DNA of 13,371 bases from positions 1 through 13,371 of the forward strand of contig LKNC01000047.1 of NCBI GenBank assembly GCA_001564255.1, given 5' to 3'. Shown here piece after piece: positions 1-6,591 of the stretch. This stretch comes from Natrialbaceae archaeon Tc-Br11_E2g1. GTDB taxonomy: Archaea; Halobacteriota; Halobacteria; Halobacteriales; Natrialbaceae. The notes below the pieces were generated by a model. The model worked only from the letters and a program-made list of their open reading frames with translations. It was not told the DNA's origin and made no database searches. Position numbers and translations under genes: made by a program. How positions within the stretch are numbered: the first letter of the stretch is position 1; every line of letters starts with the position of its first letter.

Positions 1-173
1 ATCGCGTCCAGATAGCTCTCGGCGCGTGGCTCGCGCTCACGGTAGGCCCGAAGGGTCGCGATCGTCAGATCCCGGTTCAGCTCCTGGCGTGGGTTGTAAA
101 AGACCGACTCCTCGATGCCCTCCGTGGATTCGCCGGGCACCTCGAGGTCGACGCCACCCTCCGTAACGCGCAT
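1..173 (-). CDS. trm1: tRNA (guanine-26 N2)-dimethyltransferase, N-terminal part (partial)
   Basis: The first 57 codons of a minus-strand gene that runs off the left edge. The start is an ATG (CAT at 171-173). The product begins [14 protein letters not shown] and contains [16 protein letters not shown], the characteristic opening of archaeal Trm1, where a Phe-Tyr-Asn-Pro stretch precedes the conserved E-x-N-R-D segment. Known role of the family: S-adenosylmethionine-dependent N2,N2-dimethylation of guanine 26 at the hinge between the D arm and anticodon arm of tRNA. Only the N-terminal region is visible, so the SAM-binding core cannot be checked. A TTTAA-type box about 25 bases upstream fits a leaderless transcript. 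The gene diverges from the SWIM-domain gene on the plus strand. Identity rests on recognition of this N-terminal signature. Confidence 0.85.
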   Translation of the reverse strand, partial: MRVTEGGVDLEVPGESTEGIEESVFYNPRQELNRDLTIATLRAYREREPRAESYLDA

Positions 174-196
174 ACTGTCGGTCAGGAGGCGACGGC

Positions 197-244
197 GTTA
201 AACGACGTGGTCCGTCGCGGAGAGACAACCGAACCGATTTTACA
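197..244. promoter_or_regulatory. Divergent promoter region between trm1 and the SWIM gene
   Basis: Two back-to-back TATA-like boxes. On the minus strand CGTTTAAC (197-204) lies about 25 bases before the trm1 ATG. On the plus strand TTTTACA (about 238-244) lies about 25 bases before the GTG at 266. Both distances are those expected when an archaeal transcript starts at or next to the start codon, and no Shine-Dalgarno sequence is seen for either gene. Inferred from sequence only. Confidence 0.5.
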
Positions 245-265
245 ATTCGGGACGCACCTCCGGAC

Positions 266-622
266 GTGTCCGAGGCGAACCCGGTCGAACGATGGGAGGC
301 GAGACTCGAGGAGCGCGGAGAGCTCACGCCGGAGATCGTCGAGACGATCACGGGGATCCACGGCGACCGCGGCGCGAAAGCGATCGAGGCCGTCGCCGAG
401 GGGCGGGTGAAGGTCTACCGGGATTTCACCGTCGTCGTCGGCTACGAGGACGAGTACGTCGTCGAGGGACGGGCCTGTACCTGCAAGGACTACGAGTACA
501 ACCTCGATCCGGACGACCCCACCGATCTGTGCTGGCACGTTCTGGCGGTCGCCATCGCCCGGCGGGTCGGCCACGTCGACTACCACGATATGTGGTATTC
601 GGAAGTCAGGGAGTTCCTGTGA
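266..622 (+). CDS. Small SWIM zinc-finger protein
   Basis: A 118-residue acidic protein. Residues 68-93 carry the SWIM pattern: C71-x-C73, a 15-residue spacer, then C89-x-H91 (ACTCKDYEYN ... DLCWHVLAV), which should bind one zinc ion. SWIM domains mediate DNA or protein contacts; haloarchaea encode many stand-alone versions whose targets are unknown. The N-terminal 50 residues are charged and probably helical, followed by a beta-rich stretch (VYRDFTVVVGYEDEYVV) leading into the finger. The start is a GTG with a TATA-like box about 25 bases upstream, consistent with leaderless transcription. It diverges from trm1, though that says little about function. The family call is firm; the cellular role is not known. 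Confidence 0.85.
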   Translation: MSEANPVERWEARLEERGELTPEIVETITGIHGDRGAKAIEAVAEGRVKVYRDFTVVVGYEDEYVVEGRACTCKDYEYNLDPDDPTDLCWHVLAVAIARRVGHVDYHDMWYSEVREFL

Positions 623-723
623 CTCGGGTGTCATCGATCGAGCCGTCGTGTGCGTTCGACGCCGCTGCATCCGGCGGGAGTCGACCGCCGCGACCGTGGA
701 AGCTTTGGGTCCGCCGTCACGTA

Positions 724-741
724 CTGGTAGCTATGTACCAG
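724..741. promoter_or_regulatory. Inverted repeat upstream of the Tfx-family gene (possible operator)
   Basis: CTGGTA (724-729) and TACCAG (736-741) form a perfect 6-bp inverted repeat with a 6-bp centre. The repeat ends 23 bases before the GTG start of the regulator gene. It therefore covers the place where the TATA/BRE element would lie, and no ordinary TATA box is seen there. That position suits autoregulation by the encoded DNA-binding protein. Function is inferred. Confidence 0.4.
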
Positions 742-764
742 CGAGCAGTCGGGGGACGATCGCC

Positions 765-1223
765 GTGATCGACGAAATCGACGACGTCCTGGAGGGGATC
801 GGCTTCGATTCGGAGACGAGCGTCCTCACGCGCCGGCAAGCACAGGTGCTTGCGCTCAGAGAACGTGGGATCTCCCAGGCCGAGATCGCGGAGAACCTCG
901 GGACGTCGCGGGCGAACGTCTCCTCGATCGAGGGCAGTGCCCGGGACAACCTAGAGAAAGCACGCGAGACGGTCGCGTTCGCCGAGGCGCTCCGTGCACC
1001 GGTCCGGGTGCACATCCCTCAGGGAACTGACCTGTACAACGTCCCACAGGACGTCTACGACGCCTGTGACGAGGAAGGTGTGAAGGTGACCCAGAGCGCA
1101 CCCGACCTGATGAAGATCATCAGTGACGCCGCCGGTGGCGCGGTCGACGGTCGCCAGGTCGTCACCGACATCGTCGTCGGCGTCACCTCCGACGGGATCG
1201 TTCGCGTCCGACAACCCGAGTAA
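765..1223 (+). CDS. Tfx family helix-turn-helix transcriptional regulator
   Basis: A 152-residue protein with two parts. Residues 20-60 form a helix-turn-helix (LTRRQAQVLALRERGISQAE then IAENLGTSRANVSSIEGSAR) resembling sigma-factor region 4/LuxR-type readers. Residues 78-150 match the C-terminal Tfx domain (PVRVHIPQGTDLYNVPQDVY, then DLMKIISDAAG and VVTDIVVGV). The founding member, from Methanothermobacter, binds downstream of the promoter of a molybdenum formylmethanofuran dehydrogenase operon. Haloarchaea lack that pathway, so the target here is unknown, although a link to molybdate or other metal metabolism is possible. I chose the GTG at 765: the frame stays open upstream to 648, but those residues look like non-coding translation and the known family starts near here. 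The inverted repeat at 724-741 may be its own operator. Confidence 0.85.
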   Translation: MIDEIDDVLEGIGFDSETSVLTRRQAQVLALRERGISQAEIAENLGTSRANVSSIEGSARDNLEKARETVAFAEALRAPVRVHIPQGTDLYNVPQDVYDACDEEGVKVTQSAPDLMKIISDAAGGAVDGRQVVTDIVVGVTSDGIVRVRQPE

Positions 1224-1281
1224 CAGTATCGTCCTCGATCCAGTCGGCTACCTGACCGAACCGATCCTCGAGGGCGCGTAG

Positions 1282-3021
1282 TCAGGTCCTCTCGACCTCG
1301 AGGCCGACGATCTCCCGCCCTAACACGTCGGCGTAGCCCGTAACGGCGAGTTTTAGCGCAGGGACGCCCGGGAACGTGAGCGTCTGGGCAGTTAACAGCG
1401 GTCGTTCGACGGAGACGCCGAGGTCACGCAGGGTGGCCTCGAGGTCCTCGAACCCCGCCGCCACCGACGGGACCGACTCCCGGGCCGCGAAGGCGGCGAC
1501 GGGCATCGGCAGTTCCGTGAGTACCTCCCCGCCCCGGGCGATCGCCCAGCCGCCGCCGTTGTCGACGACGCGCTCGGCAGCCAGGGCGGCGTCGTCGGGG
1601 TCTGCCGCGATCGTCACGAGCCCCGGCACTTCCCAGGTGTTCGTCGTTGCGGCGGCACCCGCCTCGAGGCCGTACCCCGTCAGGAAGCCGGTGAACCCGC
1701 GGTCGGGCGTGTCCGGATCGCGGTCGATCACCGTCGCCGTGAGAACGTCGCCGTCGGGGTCGGGAACGTATCGGTCGCCCTCGAGGCCGGGTTCGACCGT
1801 CGTCTCGAGGGTGAGCAGTCCCTGGCCGACGTCCATCGCCCGGACCTCGCCGTCGGCTGTGACCGACTGTGGGAGCGTAAAGCGCTCGGGGTCGGTCGAG
1901 ACGTCGATCGTGTCGAAGACGAACTCGGGGTAGGAAACTGTCGGCGGATCGATCGTCGGGGTACCGTCCTCGACGACGACCTCGCCGTCTGCGAGCACCG
2001 TCTCGACGGCAACGGACTCGAGGTCGGAGACGACCACCAGGTCGGCGTACGCGCCCGGAGCGATCACGCCCCGGCCCTCGAGGCCGAAGTGTTCGGCGGT
2101 GGTTCGAGAGGCGGCGTCGACGGCGGCTGCCGGATCGACCCCGGCCTCGATCGTCCGTCGGAGGAGTTCGGCCATCCCGAAGCCGTCACGGAGCGCGGTC
2201 GGCCAGACGCCGTCGGTCGACAGCGAGACGTTCCCGGGCGCTATCTCACCCGCCGCGAGCGGGTCCGCGACCGCCGAGAGGTCGTCCCGGATCGAGCCAC
2301 ACCGGGCGACGACCTGTAGCCCCTGTTCGGCCCGGTCGAGCGCTTCCGCCGGGGAGATCGGTTCGTGGTCGTTGTCGACGACGGTCGCGAACGCCCGCAG
2401 GTTCTCCCCGCGACAACCCGCGCCGTGGCCGACGATCCGGACGCCCGCCTCGCGAGCGCGCTCGTAGAGCCCCTCGACCGGCGACTCCTGGCCGACGACG
2501 TGAATCCAGTCGATCTCACCCACGCCGACGATCCGCTCGTGGTCGAACAGGTCCGCGAGCGCCTCGAGTTCATCCTCGTCGGCCCGCCGGGGCTCGAAGG
2601 TATCGACGAGGGGTTGGGGGGCGACCGTCGGGTACACCGAAAGCGGGAGGTCCGCGGTGGCCTCGAGGTACGCCTCGGTGCCCCTCGAACCGAGAGTCGT
2701 CCCGAACCCGGAGAGTTCGGTGACGACCGAGGTCGTCCCCGTCGCGAGTACGGACGGACAGAGTTGCTCGGTCGTCGCGTACAGGTCCGCGTGGGTGTGT
2801 GCGTCGATCAACCCCGGGATGACGGTCCGCCCGGCGGCGGAGACGACGGTCGTCTCGGGACCGACGGCGTCGTCCCCGTCCTCGAGGATCGTCGCGATTC
2901 GATCGCCGACGATCGCGATATCCCGTTCGAGGAACGTCCCACGGTTCGAACAGAAGACACGTCCGCCCTCGACGACGACGTCGGCGGCGTCGCCGAGCGC
3001 GACAGGCTGGAGGTCGTTCAC
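1282..3021 (-). CDS. ade: Adenine deaminase family amidohydrolase
   Basis: A 579-residue protein, the normal length for bacterial and archaeal adenine deaminase (adenine + water to hypoxanthine + ammonia; purine salvage, cytoplasmic). Visible elements in order: the small N-terminal beta domain with VVEGGRVF; VIPGLIDAHTHAD with metal ligands H75 and H77; GVGEI with E169; GHGAGCRGENL with H199; NDHEPIS with H219; and LSTDGVWP with D270. The motif after the first domain, ARCGSIRDDL, and the C-terminal region (ANTW-like and NGGGWAI) also follow the family pattern. The family has TDD where this protein has TDG, so substrate preference may differ. It begins at GTG, 13 bases after the stop of the metallo-beta-lactamase-fold gene, and very probably shares its transcript. 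It converges on the Tfx gene. Confidence 0.88.
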   Translation of the reverse strand: MNDLQPVALGDAADVVVEGGRVFCSNRGTFLERDIAIVGDRIATILEDGDDAVGPETTVVSAAGRTVIPGLIDAHTHADLYATTEQLCPSVLATGTTSVVTELSGFGTTLGSRGTEAYLEATADLPLSVYPTVAPQPLVDTFEPRRADEDELEALADLFDHERIVGVGEIDWIHVVGQESPVEGLYERAREAGVRIVGHGAGCRGENLRAFATVVDNDHEPISPAEALDRAEQGLQVVARCGSIRDDLSAVADPLAAGEIAPGNVSLSTDGVWPTALRDGFGMAELLRRTIEAGVDPAAAVDAASRTTAEHFGLEGRGVIAPGAYADLVVVSDLESVAVETVLADGEVVVEDGTPTIDPPTVSYPEFVFDTIDVSTDPERFTLPQSVTADGEVRAMDVGQGLLTLETTVEPGLEGDRYVPDPDGDVLTATVIDRDPDTPDRGFTGFLTGYGLEAGAAATTNTWEVPGLVTIAADPDDAALAAERVVDNGGGWAIARGGEVLTELPMPVAAFAARESVPSVAAGFEDLEATLRDLGVSVERPLLTAQTLTFPGVPALKLAVTGYADVLGREIVGLEVERT

Positions 3022-3034
3022 AGTTGACGGTTGT

Positions 3035-3982
3035 TCAGACGCGCTCGTACCTAATCCGCTCGCTTTCCTCGCGTCGTCGGGCCTGGTCGCGACACTCGAG
3101 GACGTCTAAGTGACCGATCGCCTCGCTCATCCCCGGGTAGAGTTCTCCCGGTGGCAACTCGCCGAACAGGTCGACCATCACCTCGTAAGCCGTCGTCGCC
3201 TCCCTGAGGCCCTCGAGGACGGTCTCGGTCCGCCGTTCGTGAGCCGCGAGTACGTCCGTGATCCGCCTCTCCGGGTGATCGATCGGTTCGCCGTGACCTG
3301 GGAGCAACTGATCGAATCCCTGCTCTCGCAGGGACTCGAGGGAGTCGTTGAACGCCGGGAGGACTCGCGGACGCTCGCCGCCGGGCTCTCGAGGCGGTTC
3401 CAGGAGTGGGTTCGGCGTGACCTCCCCGAGGACGTGATCGCCGACGACTCCGACCCGGGACCCACCCGCTTCGTAGCCAAACCACAGCTCCCCGGGTGCG
3501 TGGCCGGCGAGCGTCCCGATCGAGAGCGTCGCCTCCCCGACCGTGACCTCGTCGCCTCCCGTCAGTTCGCGGTCGACCCGGCAGTCCTCGACGAACCCCT
3601 CGATGTACCTCGAGGCCTCGAGGGTCGCCTCCACCGCCGATTCGGGCATCCCGTGGCGGCGAAACGACTCCTCGAAATACGACCGCTCGTACTCGAGTCG
3701 GCCCCCGAAATCCGCCAGGATCCCGGCGGTTTCGGGACTAGCGCGGACACTCGCGCCCGCCTCACGGAGTCGCCCCGCGAGCCCACAGTGGTCGGGGTGT
3801 GGATGCGTGATCAGCACCTGTGTGACGTCCGCAGGCTCGAGACCGCGTTCCTCGAGGGCCGACTCGAGGCTCTCCCACGCGGTTTCGGTTTTCGGGCCGG
3901 GATCGACGACCGTCCTGCCGACGAGATAGACGTTGACCGAACCGACGGGAAACGGCGTCGTGACTGGATGTCGGTCGAACAC
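3035..3982 (-). CDS. Metallo-beta-lactamase-fold hydrolase
   Basis: A 315-residue protein. The fold's main metal motif is LITHPHPDHCG (H60-x-H62-x-D64-H65). It is followed by LAGHAPGE (third-site histidine), VGDHVLGEVTPNP (bridging aspartate) and LLPGHGEPI (last histidine). About 60 further residues form a helical, winged-helix-like C-terminal region, as in the LACTB2/glyoxalase II-like branch that acts on thioesters, phosphodiesters or related esters. The substrate cannot be told from sequence. The frame stays open to 4177, but I place the start at the GTG at 3980-3982: a TTTAAG box lies 25 bases upstream, and the protein from there (VFDRHPVTTPFPVGSVNVYL) matches the usual family beginning. 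It is the first gene of a unit with the adenine deaminase gene. Confidence 0.85.
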   Translation of the reverse strand: MFDRHPVTTPFPVGSVNVYLVGRTVVDPGPKTETAWESLESALEERGLEPADVTQVLITHPHPDHCGLAGRLREAGASVRASPETAGILADFGGRLEYERSYFEESFRRHGMPESAVEATLEASRYIEGFVEDCRVDRELTGGDEVTVGEATLSIGTLAGHAPGELWFGYEAGGSRVGVVGDHVLGEVTPNPLLEPPREPGGERPRVLPAFNDSLESLREQGFDQLLPGHGEPIDHPERRITDVLAAHERRTETVLEGLREATTAYEVMVDLFGELPPGELYPGMSEAIGHLDVLECRDQARRREESERIRYERV

Positions 3983-4006
3983 CCATCTACGGAGACGACC
4001 GCTCGG

Positions 4007-4012
4007 CTTAAA
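4007..4012 (-). promoter_or_regulatory. TATA box of the hydrolase/adenine deaminase unit
   Basis: TTTAAG on the minus strand, 25 bases before the GTG at 3982. It sets the hydrolase start, because a leaderless transcript would begin at that codon. No competing box is placed correctly for the upstream in-frame codons. Confidence 0.55.
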
Positions 4013-4152
4013 CGTTCCCAAACGTCGAACGCGTAGGGAGGCGTGGAAAACCCCGATCGAAACCTCACTCGACGGTGAAAGTTCACCCGAGAAATTCTGT
4101 TGTTCGCGAAAAGACTTTATTCTCGAGGCCCCTATCACCGGATAGAGAGCCC

Positions 4153-4413
4153 ATGAGCAAACACTTCGAAGACGCACGATACTACCTGAAACGCGCCGGC
4201 GAACACACCAAACTCGGAGTCGAGGAGACCCTCGAACCCGCAGAAGAACGGGTCCGCGAGTGGGCAGGCTGGGAAGACGAGGAGCCGGAACCGAGCCGCG
4301 TCGAGGCCGTCCTCGAGGACGTCAGAGACCTCGAGGAGCGAGCGGAGGGTGAGACTCGAGAGGCGCTCGGAAAGGCTCGTGAGAGGATCGAAACCTACCG
4401 GGAACAGCGGTAG
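4153..4413 (+). CDS. Small conserved haloarchaeal helical protein (DUF7553-like)
   Basis: An 86-residue, highly acidic protein starting MSKHFEDARYYLKRAGEHTK. Almost all of it is predicted amphipathic helix: a first helix with the FEDARYYLKRAGEH signature, an acidic linker around the GWEDEEPEPS segment, and a second heptad-like helix ending GKARERIETYREQR. From memory this signature belongs to a small family of unknown function found widely in haloarchaea and annotated DUF7553. The frame is open from 4075, but the family begins at the ATG at 4153, and a TTTATT box lies 33-38 bases upstream. No operon partner is seen; it ends 56 bases before the tRNA gene. Function unknown. Confidence 0.8.
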   Translation: MSKHFEDARYYLKRAGEHTKLGVEETLEPAEERVREWAGWEDEEPEPSRVEAVLEDVRDLEERAEGETREALGKARERIETYREQR

Positions 4414-4437
4414 GACCGTCGATTTTCGAAAGGAAGT

Positions 4438-4443
4438 CTTAAG
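4438..4443 (+). promoter_or_regulatory. Promoter element of the tRNA-Val gene
   Basis: CTTAAG about 30 bases before the first base of the mature tRNA, the usual distance of an archaeal TATA box from a tRNA transcript start. Confidence 0.45.
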
Positions 4444-4469
4444 TTCCACCGCCGGATACCGACGATTAC

Positions 4470-4544
4470 GGGTTGGTGATCTAGTCCGGTTATGATACCT
4501 CCTTCACACGGAGGAAGTCGGCAGTTCAAATCTGCCCCAACCCA
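4470..4544 (+). tRNA. tRNA-Val (CAC)
   Basis: A complete cloverleaf can be drawn. Acceptor stem GGGTTGG (4470-4476) pairs with CCAACCC (4537-4543), followed by discriminator A at 4544. The D arm has an ATC/GAT stem. The anticodon stem CCTCC/GGAGG encloses the loop TTCACAC, so the anticodon is CAC, which reads the valine codon GUG. The T arm GGCAG/CTGCC encloses TTCAAAT. CCA is not encoded and no intron is present. The gene marks the border between GC-rich chromosome and the low-GC accessory segment; the 3' half of a tRNA gene is the commonest attachment site of archaeal integrative elements. Confidence 0.95.
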
Positions 4545-4550
4545 TACGAA

Positions 4551-4718
4551 CTACGTACGGTCTGTAACTTCGTCGTTTTCCGAATCCTCAGCGCTTCTAC
4601 CAGCCGAATAGTGATTTTCATCGGCCGATTTCGAGTCACGATATTTCGTGAACCCATGCAGTTGTTTCACGCGAGTCGCCTCCCTCTGGGAATCCGGATA
4701 ATCGAACGGCGATAGCAC
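4551..4718 (-). CDS. Short open frame ending next to the tRNA, possibly a gene remnant
   Basis: A 55-codon frame from GTG (4716-4718) to TAG (4551-4553), ending only 6 bases from the tRNA 3' end. It reads VLSPFDYPDSQREATRVKQL and onward to a Ser/Asp/Glu-rich tail ending in NDEVTDRT. The acidic tail and codon choice look haloarchaeal. There is no ATG, and the frame is closed by a stop three codons before the GTG, so it could be the 3' end of a truncated gene, for example one cut by integration at the tRNA. No family recognised. It could also be an accidental open frame. Confidence 0.25.
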   Translation of the reverse strand: MLSPFDYPDSQREATRVKQLHGFTKYRDSKSADENHYSAGRSAEDSENDEVTDRT

Positions 4719-4893
4719 ATAAATAAGTGGTGGTCGAATTCACTCACAACCGTGCAGCAGTTGTATGAATTAGTCTGAGTTCTTGGCCCTGATCGCCCAT
4801 ACTTCATGTTTGACCTAGTTGAGGAGCACCGCGTATCGTTTAGGCATAGGTTCAGGTCAACCGTTCAGTTACGATCGAACGCAAGGATGAACA

Positions 4894-5226
4894 TCAGTTG
4901 GCTCCGATGTCGAGTAGATCACCCGCGAGCTGACAGAGTTCGGTCTCCTCATCGATCGCGTTCAACCACCGTTTGGGGAGTTCGTTTGCGCCAAAACAAG
5001 CGCCAGCGACGGCCCCCATCGTATCCGTATCGCCACCTCGGTTGACAGCGGTTACAATGGCGTCCTAGGCGGTATCAGGCCGAATTGCGTCGTGGAGGAC
5101 CTGAAGCCGGAGAAAGTGCAAGACAGCGTGCGTACAGCCGGCAGGATGACTGATCTGCATTACCGCAGCATCGGTAAGTCTTCGTGCTATCGAGACGGCT
5201 TGTTCGACGAAGCGGAAGAGAGTCTT
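4894..5226 (-). pseudogene. ADP-ribosylglycohydrolase (DraG/ARH family) remnant
   Basis: The minus-strand translation reads AVNRGGDTDTMGAVAGACFG (about 4987-5046), the magnesium-binding signature near the C terminus of the ADP-ribosylglycohydrolase/DraG family. It then runs through ELPKRWLNAIDE to a natural-looking stop at 4894-4896. Upstream in the same frame are AVMQISHPAGCTHAV, resembling the family's threonine-histidine metal segment, and LQVLHDAIRPDTA. The frame is interrupted by TAG at 5065-5067, just before DAIVTAV. Only about 110 codons remain of a family normally near 300 residues, so the N-terminal half is gone. Intact members remove ADP-ribose from proteins or nucleic acids, or act on ADP-ribose derivatives. 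The break lies inside or close to the inverted repeat at 5209-5252. Non-functional as it stands. Confidence 0.75.
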
Positions 5227-5252
5227 CTGCACAAAGGTTCCTCTTCCGCTTC
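5209..5252. repeat. Perfect 12-bp inverted repeat at the broken end of the ARH remnant
   Basis: GAAGCGGAAGAG (5209-5220) and CTCTTCCGCTTC (5241-5252) are exact inverted copies with a 20-bp centre. The left copy is coding sequence of the ADP-ribosylglycohydrolase remnant; the right copy lies at or beyond where recognisable homology ends. It may be a scar of inversion or a template switch, or a hairpin. No transposase is nearby. Confidence 0.6.
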
Positions 5253-5671
5253 AACTCAATCGTTCTGGCAACTCATCCCGTCGCCGTTGGTGGATTCAAT
5301 AGAACCATTGAGAGTAATAGCGACGGGGGCTGAACAATGGTGTATTGGAACCAGATCAATGCAAGATACCGTGGTTTCGACGTGGGAATTTCTTCTGAGG
5401 GGGACACCGTATCCTGATTACGAGGAATTCGTTGTTATGCGAGGTGATGCTTTTCGGATTAGATCCAACAATCTCGGAAAATGAAGGTAGATGTGAAACG
5501 TTGTGCTTACAAAGTTCCGACCAGTATGGATCTCAGAATCGAATACCGGCTTTTGGGTGTTCTATAGCGAGTATTATTGTCTTTCAATCTTTGCTCTGAC
5601 TTCCCGTAGGTACTGACTCGGTAGAGAAACCACGATCTTAGAAATCGCAGTTTCCAAAATGAGCTGTCGGA
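5253..5671. other. Non-coding or fully decayed stretch
   Basis: About 420 bases between the ARH remnant and the repeat array before parA. A plus-strand frame crosses it up to 5484, but it is largely antisense to the ARH remnant and its C-terminal part matches no family I know. From 5485 the sequence is AT-rich with stops in all frames. No RNA gene, IS end or clear promoter seen. Confidence 0.5.
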
Positions 5672-5723
5672 TCTGTATAACGATCTAGTATAACTAGTTA
5701 GTCTAACTAATTAGTCTAATTAT
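5672..5723. repeat. Array of four 13-bp tandem sites upstream of parA
   Basis: Back-to-back 13-bp units: TCTGTATAACGAT (5672), CTAGTATAACTAG (5685), TTAGTCTAACTAA (5698) and TTAGTCTAATTAT (5711). The middle two are themselves palindromic (CTAGT-n3-ACTAG and TTAGT-n3-ACTAA). The outer two are degenerate but keep the G-T-A/C-T-A-A core. The array ends 31 bases before the parA ATG, so it abuts or overlaps the promoter (CTTTTACG at about 5725-5732). This is the pattern of a centromere/operator bound cooperatively by the DNA-binding member of a partition pair. Role inferred. Confidence 0.7.
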
Positions 5724-5754
5724 CCTTTTACGTAAGCATAACTAATGTGTATAC

Positions 5755-6591
5755 ATGCTCACGTACACGACATACTCTGAGGCCGGAGGCGTTGGGAAAA
5801 GCACACTCACCGCAAATCTTGCTGACGCTCACGCCCAGCAAGGACGCGACGTACTGGTTGTAGACTTAGACCCACAACAAGGATCTCTGACGTACTTACT
5901 AGGAATCACTGCCCCTCGTGACGACGGAGAAGCCGACAATATCGCTCGCCATCTTATTGATCGGCCGAAAGGTAACTTCACCGATCTCATTCACGAGACT
6001 CCGTTTGACTTCGATATCGTTCCCTCGCACAATATGCTTGAAAGCCTGCCGAAGCTCTTAACGAAGGCCGAAGAGATGGCTGAGAATTTGGGGGAATCAT
6101 TCGATACGAACAACCGTCTCCAACAAGTTCTTGCGGATGCGAACATCCCCGACGAGTACGATACCGTCATCATTGACCCGCCAGCAACAGCAGGGCCACA
6201 CCTATATAACGCCTTGTCAGCGACGCGCTCGCTCGTCTTGCCAGTCGAACCAACGGGAAAAGGAATACAGTCAGTAGAAGGAATTCAGGACATGGTCATG
6301 AACCTTGAAACCGCGTTGGAGATCGATATCGGTGTGCTTGCGATCATTCCAAACGGCGTTGGGCAGACAACAAATCAAGAACAGTACCTCGAACAAATTC
6401 GAGAACTCGGCTACCATGCTCCGATCGTGTTACGCGATCGGTCATCGCTGTTCGAAGGCTGCTGGGACAGACGATGTACGGCGTTCTACTACGTGGGATA
6501 CCACCGTAATCGACGGAGAGACTACGAAGTCGGAACATTAGACAAGATACGTGATCTTGCGGCTCATATCCAGGAGGTAGGAGATCAATGA
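5755..6591 (+). CDS. parA: ParA/SojC-type partition ATPase
   Basis: A 278-residue P-loop ATPase of the MinD/ParA type. Walker A is SEAGGVGKST (residues 8-17), Walker A' VVDLDPQQG (35-43) and Walker B VIIDPP (138-143). The C-terminal SSLFEGCWDRRCTAF segment and following Arg/His-rich helix are familiar from haloarchaeal plasmid ParA proteins. Role of the family: ATP-dependent DNA-bound gradients or polymers that move plasmid copies apart, working with a centromere-binding partner. The usual signature lysine in the first part of the deviant Walker box (KGGxGK) is Ala here, as I recall for this haloarchaeal subgroup. The ATG lies 31 bases after the 13-bp site array and about 25 bases after an A/T-rich box, so probably a leaderless, autoregulated transcript. 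Its stop overlaps the next start by 4 bp (ATGA). Confidence 0.9.
   Translation: MLTYTTYSEAGGVGKSTLTANLADAHAQQGRDVLVVDLDPQQGSLTYLLGITAPRDDGEADNIARHLIDRPKGNFTDLIHETPFDFDIVPSHNMLESLPKLLTKAEEMAENLGESFDTNNRLQQVLADANIPDEYDTVIIDPPATAGPHLYNALSATRSLVLPVEPTGKGIQSVEGIQDMVMNLETALEIDIGVLAIIPNGVGQTTNQEQYLEQIRELGYHAPIVLRDRSSLFEGCWDRRCTAFYYVGYHRNRRRDYEVGTLDKIRDLAAHIQEVGDQ

Noticed and set aside
182..670. Minus-strand frame covering the SWIM gene
   Set aside because: Antisense of the SWIM gene, which has an intact zinc motif and promoter.
1376..3109. Several plus-strand frames opposite the adenine deaminase gene
   Set aside because: Shadows with Arg/Ser/Pro-rich translations; the minus frame carries the complete amidohydrolase pattern.
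3110..4036. Long plus-strand open frame opposite the hydrolase gene
   Set aside because: Antisense shadow of the GC-rich hydrolase gene. Arg/Pro-rich, no domain, no promoter, while the minus frame has all metallo-beta-lactamase motifs.
4135..4449. Minus-strand frame opposite the small helical protein
   Set aside because: Opposite a conserved plus-strand gene, hydrophobic and Cys-rich translation atypical for haloarchaea.
4806..5045. Plus-strand frame rich in Arg/Ser
   Set aside because: Shadow of the ADP-ribosylglycohydrolase remnant on the other strand.
5092..5484. Plus-strand 130-codon frame
   Set aside because: Its first half is antisense to the ADP-ribosylglycohydrolase remnant and the second half matches nothing I know; no promoter or convincing start.
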